The notes: a model not told the origin generated them from the sequence alone. Positions 1 to 8,033 are shown, counted from the stretch's first letter. The stretch is DNA of 15,506 nucleotides from CAZVYN01 sp964631125 (GCA_964631125.1 CAZVYN010000087.1:1-15506), one strand, 5' to 3'. Made by a program: numbers and translations.

Positions 1-1
1 T

Positions 2-121
2 GTGACGAGCCTGGAGCTGTACGACGCGGGCGGGGAGCAGATCGCGCTCCTCTTCGGTTACCGCAAGGGCGGAGAGGAAGAGGAGCGCGCGTGGGTGGAG
101 AGGATGGAGACGTTGGGGTAG
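2..121 (+). CDS. Hemin-degrading factor (HemS/HmuS/ChuS family), C-terminal end only
   Basis: Only the last 39 codons are present, ending in TAG at 119-121; the gene enters from the left edge. The residues read SLELYDAGGEQIALLFG, then YRKGG, a run of Glu, and a Trp-containing tail. This resembles the conserved end of the HemS/HmuS/ChuS haem-binding or haem-degrading proteins, where a 'SLELFD...FGKRKPG' segment is followed by 'W..L...L'. In that family the protein takes haem from a TonB-dependent uptake system and releases or degrades it in the cytoplasm. The assignment rests on a short tail, so it is likely but not certain. The gene faces the coiled-coil gene at 212-949 convergently. Confidence 0.6.
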   Translation: MTSLELYDAGGEQIALLFGYRKGGEEEERAWVERMETLG

Positions 122-130
122 GTGGAGAAG

Positions 131-144
131 GGGGCTCGGGCCCC
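131..144 (+). terminator. Short GC hairpin after the haem gene
   Basis: GGGGC, loop TCGG, GCCCC lies 9 bases after the stop codon of the haem gene. The stem is 5 bp of G-C pairs and no T-run follows, so it is at best a weak or Rho-assisted terminator. Confidence 0.25.
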
Positions 145-174
145 AAGGGTGGTGGAGATGGGGTGACGGGAGTG

Positions 175-227
175 ACAAGCGAGTCGATGAACGGCGGCGA
201 AGCGCCGCCGTTCATCGACTCGCTTGT
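175..227. repeat. Perfect 25-bp inverted repeat, candidate bidirectional terminator
   Basis: Bases 175-199 and 203-227 are exact reverse complements, separated by a 3-base loop (AAG on the plus strand, CTT on the minus strand). The palindrome sits between two converging genes. Its right arm contains the final codons and the TGA (212-214) of the minus-strand coiled-coil gene, so the left arm is an inverted copy of that gene's end. Neither side is followed by a T-run. The position fits a bidirectional, Rho-independent-like stop signal or mRNA 3'-end stabiliser. A fold-back artefact of assembly is an alternative. Confidence 0.7.
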
Positions 228-949
228 TCCACGATTTCCTTCTGCACCGACAGCACGTCGAGGCGTTTGGAGATGACGTCGGATTCGCGCTCGGTCAGGG
301 TCTTTCGCTTGGAGGAAGCTTCGCGGTAGGCCTCGAGGGTCTGCTTCTCCAGGTCGCGGACGTCGTTCTCCCAGCGGAGACGCTTGGCCAGCGCGCTGGC
401 GTCGGTGGCCGAGAAGGGCGGGTTCTCGCCCCGCTTGTCGCCGAGGTTCTTCTCCCGCTCGCAGGCACGCGCGATCCCGCCGGCCGCTTCTTTCATCGCT
501 TGCGCCAGACCGCGCTCGGCCGAACGCATGTCGCGTCGCTTCTCCAAGAGCTTCAGGCGCAGCTCGGCGTATTGCTTCTTGGCCTCGCCGGACTTCTTCG
601 CCGCTTCGTCCTTGTTCTGGTCAGCCAGGTTGATCTCGGCCTTGATCTGCTCGACGTTCGCCTTCTGCAGATCGACCTCGGCCTTTTCACTCGCCTCACG
701 CTCGTTGGCGGCGCGGATCGCCAGATCGGCGGCCGACTCGTCGTTCTTGGCGGCGTCTCGATCGCGGTCTATCTCTCCCTTGTCGCGCGGCGCAACCAGG
801 GTCATGAAGGTGTCCGGCTTGGCGGAGGAGAGGACGACGGAGACGACGGGGGTGGAGGCGCTGGATTCGGCGAGAGCGGGGAGGCTCGAAGACAGAGTCA
901 GGGCGAAGACTAGAGCGACGAGTCGGTTGGGGTAGGGCTGAGTACGCAT
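212..949 (-). CDS. Exported coiled-coil protein of unknown function
   Basis: The 245-residue protein starts at the ATG at 947-949. A strong AGGAGG lies 11 bases upstream (961-966), and a signal peptide follows immediately: basic start, hydrophobic core ALVFALTLSSS, ALA-type cleavage site near residue 24. A longer upstream reading would place the signal peptide internally, so this start is preferred. After cleavage, roughly residues 50-165 and 195-245 are highly charged and rich in Ala, Lys, Glu and Arg, typical of long alpha-helical coiled coils. No enzymatic motif is visible. It is probably a periplasmic or outer-membrane-associated structural protein, but no family is recognised. It is the last gene of the minus-strand block, 59 bases after rocD, and a hairpin (983-1007) in that gap could give it separate expression. 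Confidence 0.75.
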   Translation of the reverse strand: MRTQPYPNRLVALVFALTLSSSLPALAESSASTPVVSVVLSSAKPDTFMTLVAPRDKGEIDRDRDAAKNDESAADLAIRAANEREASEKAEVDLQKANVEQIKAEINLADQNKDEAAKKSGEAKKQYAELRLKLLEKRRDMRSAERGLAQAMKEAAGGIARACEREKNLGDKRGENPPFSATDASALAKRLRWENDVRDLEKQTLEAYREASSKRKTLTERESDVISKRLDVLSVQKEIVEQASR

Positions 950-982
950 GTCTGTTCGTTCCTCCTGGAGTACAGCGAAGAG

Positions 983-1007
983 GTCACTCGCCGAAGCGGC
1001 GCGTGAC
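983..1007 (-). terminator. Hairpin between rocD and the coiled-coil gene
   Basis: GTCAC-T-CGCCG, loop AAG, CGGCG-C-GTGAC: two 5-bp stems separated by one T/C mismatch, with the same 3-base loop as the large palindrome at 175-227. It begins just after the rocD stop codon (1009-1011) on the minus strand. There is no T-run, so it may be a weak terminator or attenuator that lowers expression of the downstream gene. Confidence 0.4.
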
Positions 1008-1008
1008 T

Positions 1009-2256
1009 TCATAGCGCCGTGAAGACCGTCCGGATGATGGCGAGGGCTTGATCGATCTCGGCCCGCGTGATGGTGAGCGGCGGGGCGAATCGGATGATGT
1101 TGCCGTGGGTCTGCTTGGCCAGGAGCCCGTGATCTTTCAGTGTGACGCAGACGTCCCAGGCTTCGAAGCCTTTCTCGAAGACGACGGCGTTCAGTAGTCC
1201 CTTTCCGCGAATTAGTTCGATCTTGGGACATGGGATGGCGCGGAGTCCAACCCGCAACACCTCGCCGAGTTCCTCCGAGCGCAGGTCGAGTCGCTCCTCC
1301 TCGAGCACTTCGAGCGCCGCCAGACCCACCGCGGCGGCCAGCGGGTTGCCGCCGAAGGTCGATCCGTGAGTGCCCGGAGTGAACACCCCGAGCACATCGT
1401 GATCGGCAACCACCGCCGAAACCGGGAGCACTCCGCCGCCGAGCGCCTTGCCCAGCGTCATCGCGTCGGGCCGCACCGCTTCGTGATCACAGGCGAAGCG
1501 ACGACCCGTGCGGCAGAAGCCGGTCTGCACTTCGTCGGCGATCATGAGCACGTTGTGCTTCGTGCAGATCTCGCGCACCGCGCGCAGGTATCCCTCGCGC
1601 GGCACATGCACTCCAGCCTCGCCCTGGATCGGCTCGAAGAGGAACGCGACGGTGTTCGGCCCGATGGCGTTCTCCAGAGCCTGCGCGTCGTCATAAGGGA
1701 TGATCTTGAAGCCGGGTGTATACGGCCCGAAGAAGCCGTACGAGTCAGGGTCGGTCGAACAGGAGATGATCGTGATCGTGCGCCCGTGGAAGTTCTCCTC
1801 GCAGACGATGATCTCCTGCTTGCCGTTTTCGACCCCCTTCACCTTCACGCCCCACATGCGCGCCATCTTCATGGCCGTCTCGACCGCCTCGGCGCCGGTG
1901 TTCATCGGCAGCGCCATCTCGAATCCCGTGTAGGCGCAGAGCCGCTCCAGGAAGTCGCCCATCTTGTCGTTGTAGAACGCGCGACTGGTCAACGTGCAGC
2001 GATCGGCTTGGTCCTTCAGCGCCTGGATGATCTTCGGATTTCGGTGTCCCTGATTGACCGCCGAGTAAGAGGAGAGGAAGTCCATGTACTTCTTCCCCTC
2101 GGGATCGGTCACCCACACGCCGTCGGCGGTCGAGATGACGACGGGCAACGGATGGTAGTTGTGGGCGCTGATGCGTTCGGTGGCGGCGATGATCGCCGCG
2201 CTCGAGTTGGCCGGGGCGACGGCCGGAGCGGTGGCGATGATGTCTCGGGGGCGCAT
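1009..2256 (-). CDS. rocD: Ornithine aminotransferase (ornithine-oxo-acid transaminase)
   Basis: This cytoplasmic PLP enzyme moves the delta-amino group of ornithine to 2-oxoglutarate, giving glutamate-5-semialdehyde and glutamate, and so links arginine/ornithine breakdown to proline and glutamate. The 415-residue product is a fold-type I class III aminotransferase. Visible features are the cofactor-phosphate segment NTGAEAVETA near residue 119, the ring-contacting Asp in IADEVQTGFCRTG (D241), the Schiff-base lysine in TLGKALGGG (K270) and STFGGNPLA near 299. Family length is about 400, so it is complete. The start at 2256 is chosen because AAGGAG lies 6 bases upstream; the in-frame ATG 17 codons earlier has no comparable site. 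It lies 57 bases after the EVE-domain gene on the same strand. Other class III transaminases (acetylornithine, 4-aminobutyrate) are less likely because of the 'SSYSAVNQGH' and 'FHGRT' context. Confidence 0.9.
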   Translation of the reverse strand: MRPRDIIATAPAVAPANSSAAIIAATERISAHNYHPLPVVISTADGVWVTDPEGKKYMDFLSSYSAVNQGHRNPKIIQALKDQADRCTLTSRAFYNDKMGDFLERLCAYTGFEMALPMNTGAEAVETAMKMARMWGVKVKGVENGKQEIIVCEENFHGRTITIISCSTDPDSYGFFGPYTPGFKIIPYDDAQALENAIGPNTVAFLFEPIQGEAGVHVPREGYLRAVREICTKHNVLMIADEVQTGFCRTGRRFACDHEAVRPDAMTLGKALGGGVLPVSAVVADHDVLGVFTPGTHGSTFGGNPLAAAVGLAALEVLEEERLDLRSEELGEVLRVGLRAIPCPKIELIRGKGLLNAVVFEKGFEAWDVCVTLKDHGLLAKQTHGNIIRFAPPLTITRAEIDQALAIIRTVFTAL

Positions 2257-2262
2257 GCAGAT

Positions 2263-2268
2263 CTCCTT
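2263..2268 (-). promoter_or_regulatory. Ribosome binding site that fixes the rocD start
   Basis: AAGGAG on the minus strand, 6 bases before the ATG at 2254-2256. It favours this start over the ATG at 2305-2307. Confidence 0.75.
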
Positions 2269-2313
2269 GTGCGATTCGGGGTCCGACGGTGCGGGCGGGC
2301 TGGCCAAGCGATC

Positions 2314-2790
2314 TCAGCGCTTCGCTCGCCCCCGCTTGAGCACGATCTTCCACTCGTCAGGCGTGACCGGTTGGATCGAGAGCCGGCTTCCGCGCTGCAA
2401 GAGGGCCATTCTCTCCAGCCCCGCCAGCTCCTTCATCTCCGAGAGCAGCACCGGCCGGGTGAACTTCTCCCGCGCCGCGATGTCGACCATGTACCAACGC
2501 GGATCGGTCTCTTGCGCCCCTCGGTCGAAGTCGTTCGAGTTGGGGTCGAACTGACTGAAGTCGGGATACCCGGCGCGCATGACCTCGCAGATGCCGATCA
2601 CCGCCATCGGCTCGACACTGGAGTAATAGAGGAGCACCTCGTCGCCGACCTGGATGTCGTCGCGCAGGACGTTCCTCGCCTGATAGTTGCGGACACCTCC
2701 CCAATGCGTGGTCTGCTCGGGGCTGTTCTCGAGCTGTTCCCATGAGAACGACTCCGGTTCGGTCTTGAAGAGCCAGTAACGTTTCGACAT
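2314..2790 (-). CDS. EVE domain-containing protein (PUA-like fold)
   Basis: A 158-residue single-domain protein. It begins MSKRYWLFKTEPESFSWEQL and continues with WGGVRNYQARN, VGDEVLLYYSS and a late SRLSIQPVT segment, the conserved order of stand-alone EVE proteins related to human THYN1. The family has a PUA/YTH-like pocket thought to bind modified bases in nucleic acid, and some members guard against or read modified DNA; the substrate here is unknown. The start at 2790 has AAAGGAG 5 bases upstream. The gene sits 29 bases after the YyaL-type gene and 57 bases before rocD, consistent with co-transcription. No restriction or modification gene is nearby, so a defence role is not supported by context. 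Confidence 0.9.
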   Translation of the reverse strand: MSKRYWLFKTEPESFSWEQLENSPEQTTHWGGVRNYQARNVLRDDIQVGDEVLLYYSSVEPMAVIGICEVMRAGYPDFSQFDPNSNDFDRGAQETDPRWYMVDIAAREKFTRPVLLSEMKELAGLERMALLQRGSRLSIQPVTPDEWKIVLKRGRAKR

Positions 2791-2819
2791 CGGATCTCCT
2801 TTCGACGGATAACGGCGCT

Positions 2820-4898
2820 TTACGAGGACTGGACGACGCGGAGCGCCTTCCGCAGTTCTTCCGGCTCGGTCAACGGCAGCCGGCAGACTGAATCGATGCA
2901 GAAATAGGCGGCGGCCTTCCCGCCGACGATCGTGCGCGCCTCGTGCAACGGGAACTCGAACGAGACGCCGTCGGTCCACGAGACGACCGCGCCCGGTACG
3001 AACTCATGGTCGACGATGCGGAGGAGTGCGCGCGTGTCGGCGCGATCACGAGGGCCGGCGACGACGATCTCCTCGCGCGGCCCGAGCTGCAGCTCGAGGG
3101 CGAGCAACATCTGGTGGAAGGCGCCGGGCGCACGTTCGAGCTGGGTGTGGAACGCCTGCAGCGTGGTGGTCGCCGCTTTCTCCAGATCCGGGCGGCCGGT
3201 CAGTCGGCCCAGTCGCGAGAGCGCGGAGGCCGCGACCGAATTGCCCGACGGAATGCTGCCGTCTTGTGCGCTCTTGAGGCGCGCGACCAAGACCTCGTGG
3301 TGTGCATTGGTGGAGAAGTAGCCTCCGCGCTCGTCTCGGAAGAGCGCGACCATGATGTCTGCCCAGTGGATCGCCGCGTCGAGCCACCTTCTCTCGAATC
3401 CCGACTCGTAGAGATCGATCCACGCGTCGACCAGGAAGGCATGATCGTCGAGGAAGCCCAGAGTGGAGACGCGGCCGTCGCGCCAGACCCGCTGGAGACG
3501 ACCGTCGACCACGAGCGCGCGGAGCAAGAACTCCGCGGCCCGGGCGGCAGCCTCGACGTAGCGCGGCTCGTCGAGGACTCTCCCCGAACGCACGAGCGCG
3601 GAGATCATGAGCGCGTTCCACGACGTGATGACCTTCTCGTCGCGGAAAGGACGCGCGCGCCCCTCACGCAGGGCGAAGAGCCGCGCCCGCGCCGCGTCGA
3701 GGCGAGTTTCGACCTCGGTCGACGGGAGCGCGAAGTGCGCCGCGAGCTCTTCCGTCGCGGCCACGCGAGAGAGGATCGTGCGGCCCTCGAAGTTGCCGAA
3801 CTCATCGACGCCGTAGGCGCGGCGGAAGAGCGCAACGGAGACCTCGTCGCCGGGCAGCGCGAGCGCCGAGGCGATCTCCTCGTGCGTCCAGACATAGAAG
3901 CGCCCCTCCACCCCCTCGCTGTCGGCGTCTTCAGAAGAGAAGAATCCGCCCTCGGCGTGGCGCAGATCGCGCAAGACGTAGTCGCACGTCTCGCGGACCA
4001 CTTCGGCGTAGCGCGGTTCGCCGGTGACCTGGAACGCCTCGAGATAGGCGACGACCAGCAGCGACTGGTCGTAGAGCATCTTCTCGAAGTGCGGAGTCAG
4101 CCAACGCTCGTCGGTCGCGTATCGATGGAAGCCGCCGCCCAGATGGTCATAGATGCCGCCGGCCGCCATGGCGTCGAGCGTGCGCGTCGCCATCTCCAGC
4201 GCGCGGCGATCGCCGTCCCGTCGATTCGCGCGGAGGAGGAGACGCACCGCCATCGCGTGCGGGAATTTCGGCGCCGAGCCGAAGCCGCCGTACGTCTCGT
4301 CGAAGGAGCGCCCGAGCGCCTGCCGAGCGGAGACGAGCGGCTCGCGGTCGAGGGCGCCGAGCGAAGTCGGCGCCTCGGTGAACGAACGCAGCTCTTCGGT
4401 CACTCGCTCGGCGCCGGCCAGGACATCCGCGCGCCGGTCCCGCCAGAGATTCGCCATCGCCTCGAGCAAACGAGGGAAGCCGGGGCGTCCCCAGCGATCC
4501 TCGGGAGGAAAGTAGGTGCCGGCGAAGAACGGCTTCAGCTCGGGCGTGAGGAAGACCGACATCGGCCATCCGCCCGAACCGGTCAACATCTGCACGGACG
4601 CCATGTAGAGATCGTCCAGATCGGGGCGCTCTTCGCGGTCGACCTTGATATTGACGAAGAGCTGGTTCATCAACGCCGCGGTCTCGTCGTTCTCGAACGA
4701 CTCGCGCTCCATCACGTGACACCAGTGACACGCGGCGTACCCGATCGAGAGGAAGATCGGCCGCTGTTCGGCGCGCGCGCGCTTAAGCGCCTCCGGTCCC
4801 CACGGATACCAGTCGACCGGGTTGTGCGCATGCTGCAGGAGATACGGGCTGGCGGCGTCGATCAGTCGATTCGCGCTGCGCGCGACAGGGTCGGTCAT
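2820..4898 (-). CDS. Thioredoxin domain-containing protein, YyaL/SSP411 (DUF255) family
   Basis: A 692-residue protein, close to the usual family length of about 680. The N-terminal thioredoxin-like DUF255 domain (about residues 8-170) shows SPYLLQHAHNPVDWYPW, a redox-type CHWC at residues 57-60 followed by HVMERESFE, and FVNIKVDREERPDLD. The rest (about 200-692) is an alpha/alpha-barrel region like N-acylglucosamine 2-epimerases and glycosyl hydrolases, with HLGGGFHRYATD and HFEKMLYDQ. The biochemical role of the family is not established. The start at ATG 4896-4898 fits the family N-terminus; the ribosome site is weak. The reading frame stays open upstream to 6077, but that part is antisense to the kinase gene and shows no homology. 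The stop codon is TAA, showing TAA works as a stop in this genome. It is the first gene of the block. Confidence 0.92.
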   Translation of the reverse strand: MTDPVARSANRLIDAASPYLLQHAHNPVDWYPWGPEALKRARAEQRPIFLSIGYAACHWCHVMERESFENDETAALMNQLFVNIKVDREERPDLDDLYMASVQMLTGSGGWPMSVFLTPELKPFFAGTYFPPEDRWGRPGFPRLLEAMANLWRDRRADVLAGAERVTEELRSFTEAPTSLGALDREPLVSARQALGRSFDETYGGFGSAPKFPHAMAVRLLLRANRRDGDRRALEMATRTLDAMAAGGIYDHLGGGFHRYATDERWLTPHFEKMLYDQSLLVVAYLEAFQVTGEPRYAEVVRETCDYVLRDLRHAEGGFFSSEDADSEGVEGRFYVWTHEEIASALALPGDEVSVALFRRAYGVDEFGNFEGRTILSRVAATEELAAHFALPSTEVETRLDAARARLFALREGRARPFRDEKVITSWNALMISALVRSGRVLDEPRYVEAAARAAEFLLRALVVDGRLQRVWRDGRVSTLGFLDDHAFLVDAWIDLYESGFERRWLDAAIHWADIMVALFRDERGGYFSTNAHHEVLVARLKSAQDGSIPSGNSVAASALSRLGRLTGRPDLEKAATTTLQAFHTQLERAPGAFHQMLLALELQLGPREEIVVAGPRDRADTRALLRIVDHEFVPGAVVSWTDGVSFEFPLHEARTIVGGKAAAYFCIDSVCRLPLTEPEELRKALRVVQSS

Positions 4899-4988
4899 GC
4901 CTCGCAGAGTAGCACGCACCGGGCACGCGGGAGGGGCGCCGGGGACGCTCCGGGCGTACACTCGCCCGCGTCCGTGCGCCTTCGATCG
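4899..4988. promoter_or_regulatory. Divergent intergenic region, likely two promoters
   Basis: Ninety bases separate the starts of the YyaL-type gene (-) and the sensor kinase (+), so promoters for both must lie here or inside the opposing gene ends. A -10-like TACACT occurs at 4957-4962 on the plus strand, but no convincing -35 box pairs with it. No operator repeat was seen. Confidence 0.35.
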
Positions 4989-6491
4989 ATGTCCTCCCCC
5001 GCCTCGCCTGACGCGCGTTCCCTCGATCCGAGGCCGAAAGCGCGAGTGCGTCTTTGCGTTGCAGCCCGCTGGGCGGTCGCGCTCCTGCTGACGGCGCCCG
5101 CGTGCGCGAGCGCCCAGCAGGTTCACGTGCAGCTCTACGACGTGAAGGACGGCCTGTCCCATGGACGGGTCCCGGCCATCTCGAGCGATGCCTCCGGCTA
5201 CCTCTGGTTCGCCACGTGGGAGGGCTTGAGTTGCTTCGACGGCGAGCGCTTCACGCGCTACGACGTCGGCGACGGGCTGCTCGACCCACTGGTCAACGCG
5301 ATCGCGCACGATGCCCAAGGAGGACTCTGGGCCGCGACTTGGGGGCGAGGTCTCGCCTGGCTCCCTCGCATGCCGGCGCCGGGCCGACCGACGGTCGAGA
5401 CCTTCGCGATCGGGCCGCAGCGGCAAGCCGGCCTCGCCTTCGATTGCGCGCTCGACCAGGAGCAACGCCTCTGGATGGCGACCGAGCTCGGCGTCTACCG
5501 CAGCCTCCACTCCGTTCCACGCGCTTCGACGGAGGGTTCGCGCGACTCGGTGCGTTTCGAGCCGACCGCGCTGCGAGACATCGCCCGCCTGACTTCGGTC
5601 GAGGACGGCGCGGTCTGGCTGGCGGCGCCGCGCACACTGCTGCGCTCGACCGGATCGCGCATCGACTCGTTCCCCACTCCGGGGAGTCGCGAGTTCTCGG
5701 TCGCGGATCTCATCTCCGACCGGGCGGGCGGCGTCTGGCTCGCGGAGCAGCGTGCGGTCTGGCGCGTCACGCTCGCTGCGTCGGCTATCTGGGACTCGCT
5801 CCCACTCGCGCTCCCCGATGGAGTGGCCATTCGCTGCCTCGCTTCCGAGGAGCCGTCGACTCTCTGGATCGGCACGAGCGGCGGACTCTATCGCCTCAGC
5901 GACGGAGAGTGGATGCACTGGAGCCGGGCCGACGGACTCCGCGACGACTTCGTCCGTACGCTCGGCTTCGATCGCGAAGGAGACCTCTGGTTCTCGAACG
6001 ACAGTCGAGGCGTGGCGCGGTTCTCGGGCGAATCGATGGTCGGCTTCCGCGAACTGCAGACCGATGAAGAGGTCCACTGTTTGAGCGTGGTCGTCGCCCG
6101 CGACCAGCGCGCCTACGCCACGACGGCGCGGCGCGGAATCCTGGAGTTGCGTGACGGAATCGGGGCGCTCGTCCCCGGCTCACTCGCCCCCGAGTTCAAC
6201 GACATCAACTACTGCTTGGTCCAAGACGCGCGCGAGGACTGGTGGGCGGGCAGCGCGCTCGGACTGTTCTACGCGCCCGGACCGGAGCTCGACTTCCGGA
6301 AGGCGCGCCGGGTCGACCCCGGAGGGGATCGTGTCCGCGTCATCGGCATCGGCTACGACGAGGCGCGCGATCGGCCTCGATTCGAGCCGCATCGAATCCC
6401 TTTCCCCGATTCGCTCACCGGCATCCGCGCGTTCGCCTTCGATCGAGGCGGTCGCACCTGGATCTCGGGCTTCGTCGGACTCGCGGTCTAA
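4989..6491 (+). CDS. Two-component sensor kinase, N-terminal propeller half (cut by a stop codon)
   Basis: A 500-residue product. It has a signal peptide (hydrophobic VALLLTAPACASA, cleavage before QQ), then repeated two-component-regulator-propeller (Reg_prop) blades, each with a W-[FIV]-[GAS]-T-like core: GYLWFATWEGL, GGLWAATWGRG, QRLWMATELGV, GAVWLAAPR, STLWIGTSGGLYR, GDLWFSNDSRG and GRTWISGFVG. In this family the periplasmic propeller senses a ligand, often a polysaccharide in Bacteroidetes hybrid systems. The gene ends at TAA 6489-6491 in the middle of a blade, and the same frame continues downstream as the kinase half (6504-7964). With Tyr in place of TAA the blade would read GLAVYDGAEM, as expected. 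Together the parts would make about 991 residues. The start is uncertain: GTG at 5046 would give a shorter, more typical signal peptide. Confidence 0.8.
   Translation: MSSPASPDARSLDPRPKARVRLCVAARWAVALLLTAPACASAQQVHVQLYDVKDGLSHGRVPAISSDASGYLWFATWEGLSCFDGERFTRYDVGDGLLDPLVNAIAHDAQGGLWAATWGRGLAWLPRMPAPGRPTVETFAIGPQRQAGLAFDCALDQEQRLWMATELGVYRSLHSVPRASTEGSRDSVRFEPTALRDIARLTSVEDGAVWLAAPRTLLRSTGSRIDSFPTPGSREFSVADLISDRAGGVWLAEQRAVWRVTLAASAIWDSLPLALPDGVAIRCLASEEPSTLWIGTSGGLYRLSDGEWMHWSRADGLRDDFVRTLGFDREGDLWFSNDSRGVARFSGESMVGFRELQTDEEVHCLSVVVARDQRAYATTARRGILELRDGIGALVPGSLAPEFNDINYCLVQDAREDWWAGSALGLFYAPGPELDFRKARRVDPGGDRVRVIGIGYDEARDRPRFEPHRIPFPDSLTGIRAFAFDRGGRTWISGFVGLAV
6489..6491 (+). other. In-frame nonsense codon splitting the sensor kinase gene
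   Basis: TAA stands where a propeller blade normally has Tyr or a similar residue just before Asp-Gly. Codons before (GTC) and after (GAT GGC GCC GAG ATG) are in one frame, so a single-base change from TAC or TAT explains it without any indel. Confidence 0.85.
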
Positions 6492-6503
6492 GATGGCGCC
6501 GAG

Positions 6504-7964
6504 ATGAAACTGCTCGGCGCGCGCAACGGGCTGGGTGACATGCGTGCGCGTTGCCTCTATCTCGACGCGAGCGGCCGGCTCTGGGTCGGCTTCCGGCACG
6601 ACGGCGCCTTCGTCTGCGACGAACCCGAGGCGCCCACGCCGATCTTCCGGTCGATCGGTGACCGCGCGAGTTTCGCGAGCAGCACCGTCTGGGGCATCAC
6701 GTCGGATCGATCCGGTCGCATCTACTTCGCGACCGGCCGAGGGCTCGATCGTTGGGCGCCCGAGAGCGGGCAGATCGAACATGTCTCGATGCGCGACGGC
6801 CTGCCGGGCGAAACGGTCTTGGATGTCACGACCGATGCGTCGGGGCGGATCTGGATCGCGACCAACGGCGGTGTCTCCCGCTTCGATCCACAACTCGAGC
6901 CGGCGCCCGCCGCGATCCCGCCGGTCTACTTGACTTCGGTGCAGTTCGCGGGCGAGAACTTGCCGCTCCCAAGGGGCGGCAGCGCGCGGGTGGGTCCTTT
7001 CGAGCTGGGTCCGTCCCGCAACAATCTACGGATCGAGTATGTCGCGCCGTCGTTCCGCCGCCCGGTCCGCTATCAGTATCGACTCGAGGGCGCCGACGCC
7101 GATTGGCAGGCGCCGACCCCAGAGCGCACGGTGCAATACGCGCACCTCGCGCCCGGTAGTTATCGCTTCACCGTGCGGACGCTCGATCCGGAGGGAGTCC
7201 CGAACTCGAACCAAGCCGATCTCACGCTCCGCATCCTCCCTCCCATCTGGCAGCGAGCCTGGTTCCTGGCGTTGGCGGGGGGAGCGCTCGGCGCGGTCGG
7301 CCTGGCGTGGCATCGTTTCCGCGTGCGGCGGATCCTCGAGCTCGAGAGCATTCGCCAACGCATCGCGAGCGACTTGCACGATGAGATCGGCTCGGGCCTC
7401 GCGCAGATCGCGGTCTGGTCCGAGGTCGCGCGCCGTGAGGCGGCGCCGAAGAGCGCGCCCATCCTGGAGCAGTCGGCGACACTGGCGCGGTCGCTGCGTG
7501 ACTCGATGAGCGACATCGTCTGGGCGATCGATCCGCGCCGGGATCGATTGAGCGATCTGATCGAGCGGATCCGGCAGTTCGCCTTCGACCTGCTGGCGAC
7601 GCAGGGAGTGCGCGTCGAGTTCTCCATATCGCCTCAGGAACAGCTCTCCGGCGTTCCGCTGGCGCCCGACACGCGGCGTCATCTCTTCCTCTGGTTGAAA
7701 GAGGCGCCGACGAACGTCGGGCGGCACGCTGAGGCGTCGCACGTCACGGTGACGATCGAGTTGCGGGCGCGCACCCTCGTGCTGGAGGTGTGCGACAACG
7801 GACGCGGATACGACCTCGACCGGACGACCCGCGGCCACGGGCTGAGCAGTCTCTCGGAGCGCGCGAGTGCGCTGCGCGGCCGACAGGAGATCGTTTCCGC
7901 TCCCGGGGAAGGGACGCGTCTCCGACTGGAGGCGCCGCTCCCGCGCCCCCGCACCCTCGTGTAG
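6504..7964 (+). CDS. Two-component sensor kinase, C-terminal half: Y_Y_Y, HisKA_3 and HATPase domains
   Basis: A 486-residue open frame, in phase with 4989-6491. It holds the last propeller blades (GRLWVGF, GRIYFATGRGL, GRIWIATNGGVSRFDP), a Y_Y_Y beta-sandwich (about 170-246, ending in TLRILPP), one membrane helix (about 252-270), a HisKA_3 dimerisation domain with phospho-His292 in SDLHDEIGSGLAQ, and a HATPase_c domain with N-box N404 in EAPTNVGRHA, G1 box DNGRG (431-435) and GHGLSSLSERA. All catalytic residues are present. Full-length relatives are single proteins, so this is the 3' part of a broken gene; whether ATG 6504 starts translation is doubtful because no clear ribosome site precedes it. 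If made alone, it would lack a signal peptide and most of the sensor. It lies 83 bases before the response regulator, its likely partner. Confidence 0.85.
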   Translation: MKLLGARNGLGDMRARCLYLDASGRLWVGFRHDGAFVCDEPEAPTPIFRSIGDRASFASSTVWGITSDRSGRIYFATGRGLDRWAPESGQIEHVSMRDGLPGETVLDVTTDASGRIWIATNGGVSRFDPQLEPAPAAIPPVYLTSVQFAGENLPLPRGGSARVGPFELGPSRNNLRIEYVAPSFRRPVRYQYRLEGADADWQAPTPERTVQYAHLAPGSYRFTVRTLDPEGVPNSNQADLTLRILPPIWQRAWFLALAGGALGAVGLAWHRFRVRRILELESIRQRIASDLHDEIGSGLAQIAVWSEVARREAAPKSAPILEQSATLARSLRDSMSDIVWAIDPRRDRLSDLIERIRQFAFDLLATQGVRVEFSISPQEQLSGVPLAPDTRRHLFLWLKEAPTNVGRHAEASHVTVTIELRARTLVLEVCDNGRGYDLDRTTRGHGLSSLSERASALRGRQEIVSAPGEGTRLRLEAPLPRPRTLV

Positions 7965-8033
7965 GGGCGGCGGACGCTGTTTCCCGGATAGGCTCGTCAC
8001 TCTCGCTAGAGATCGGGCCGGGGTGATCGGAAC

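Noticed and set aside
1366..2745. 459-codon plus-strand open frame over rocD and the EVE gene
   Set aside because: Both opposite-strand genes are strongly recognisable; this frame has low-complexity Arg/Asp/His content.
2943..4988. Very long plus-strand open frame antisense to the YyaL-type gene, continuous with the sensor kinase frame
   Set aside because: The translation is Arg/Glu/Ala-rich without any domain. It mirrors a well-conserved gene on the other strand, and the kinase has a signal peptide starting near 4989. High GC keeps antisense frames open.
4899..6077. Minus-strand upstream extension of the YyaL-type frame
   Set aside because: It is antisense to conserved propeller blades, has no homology, and the DUF255 family begins at about residue 1 of the 4898 start.
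6489..6491. TAA recoded as an amino acid in this organism
   Set aside because: The YyaL-type gene ends in TAA exactly where its family ends; TAA is a normal stop here.
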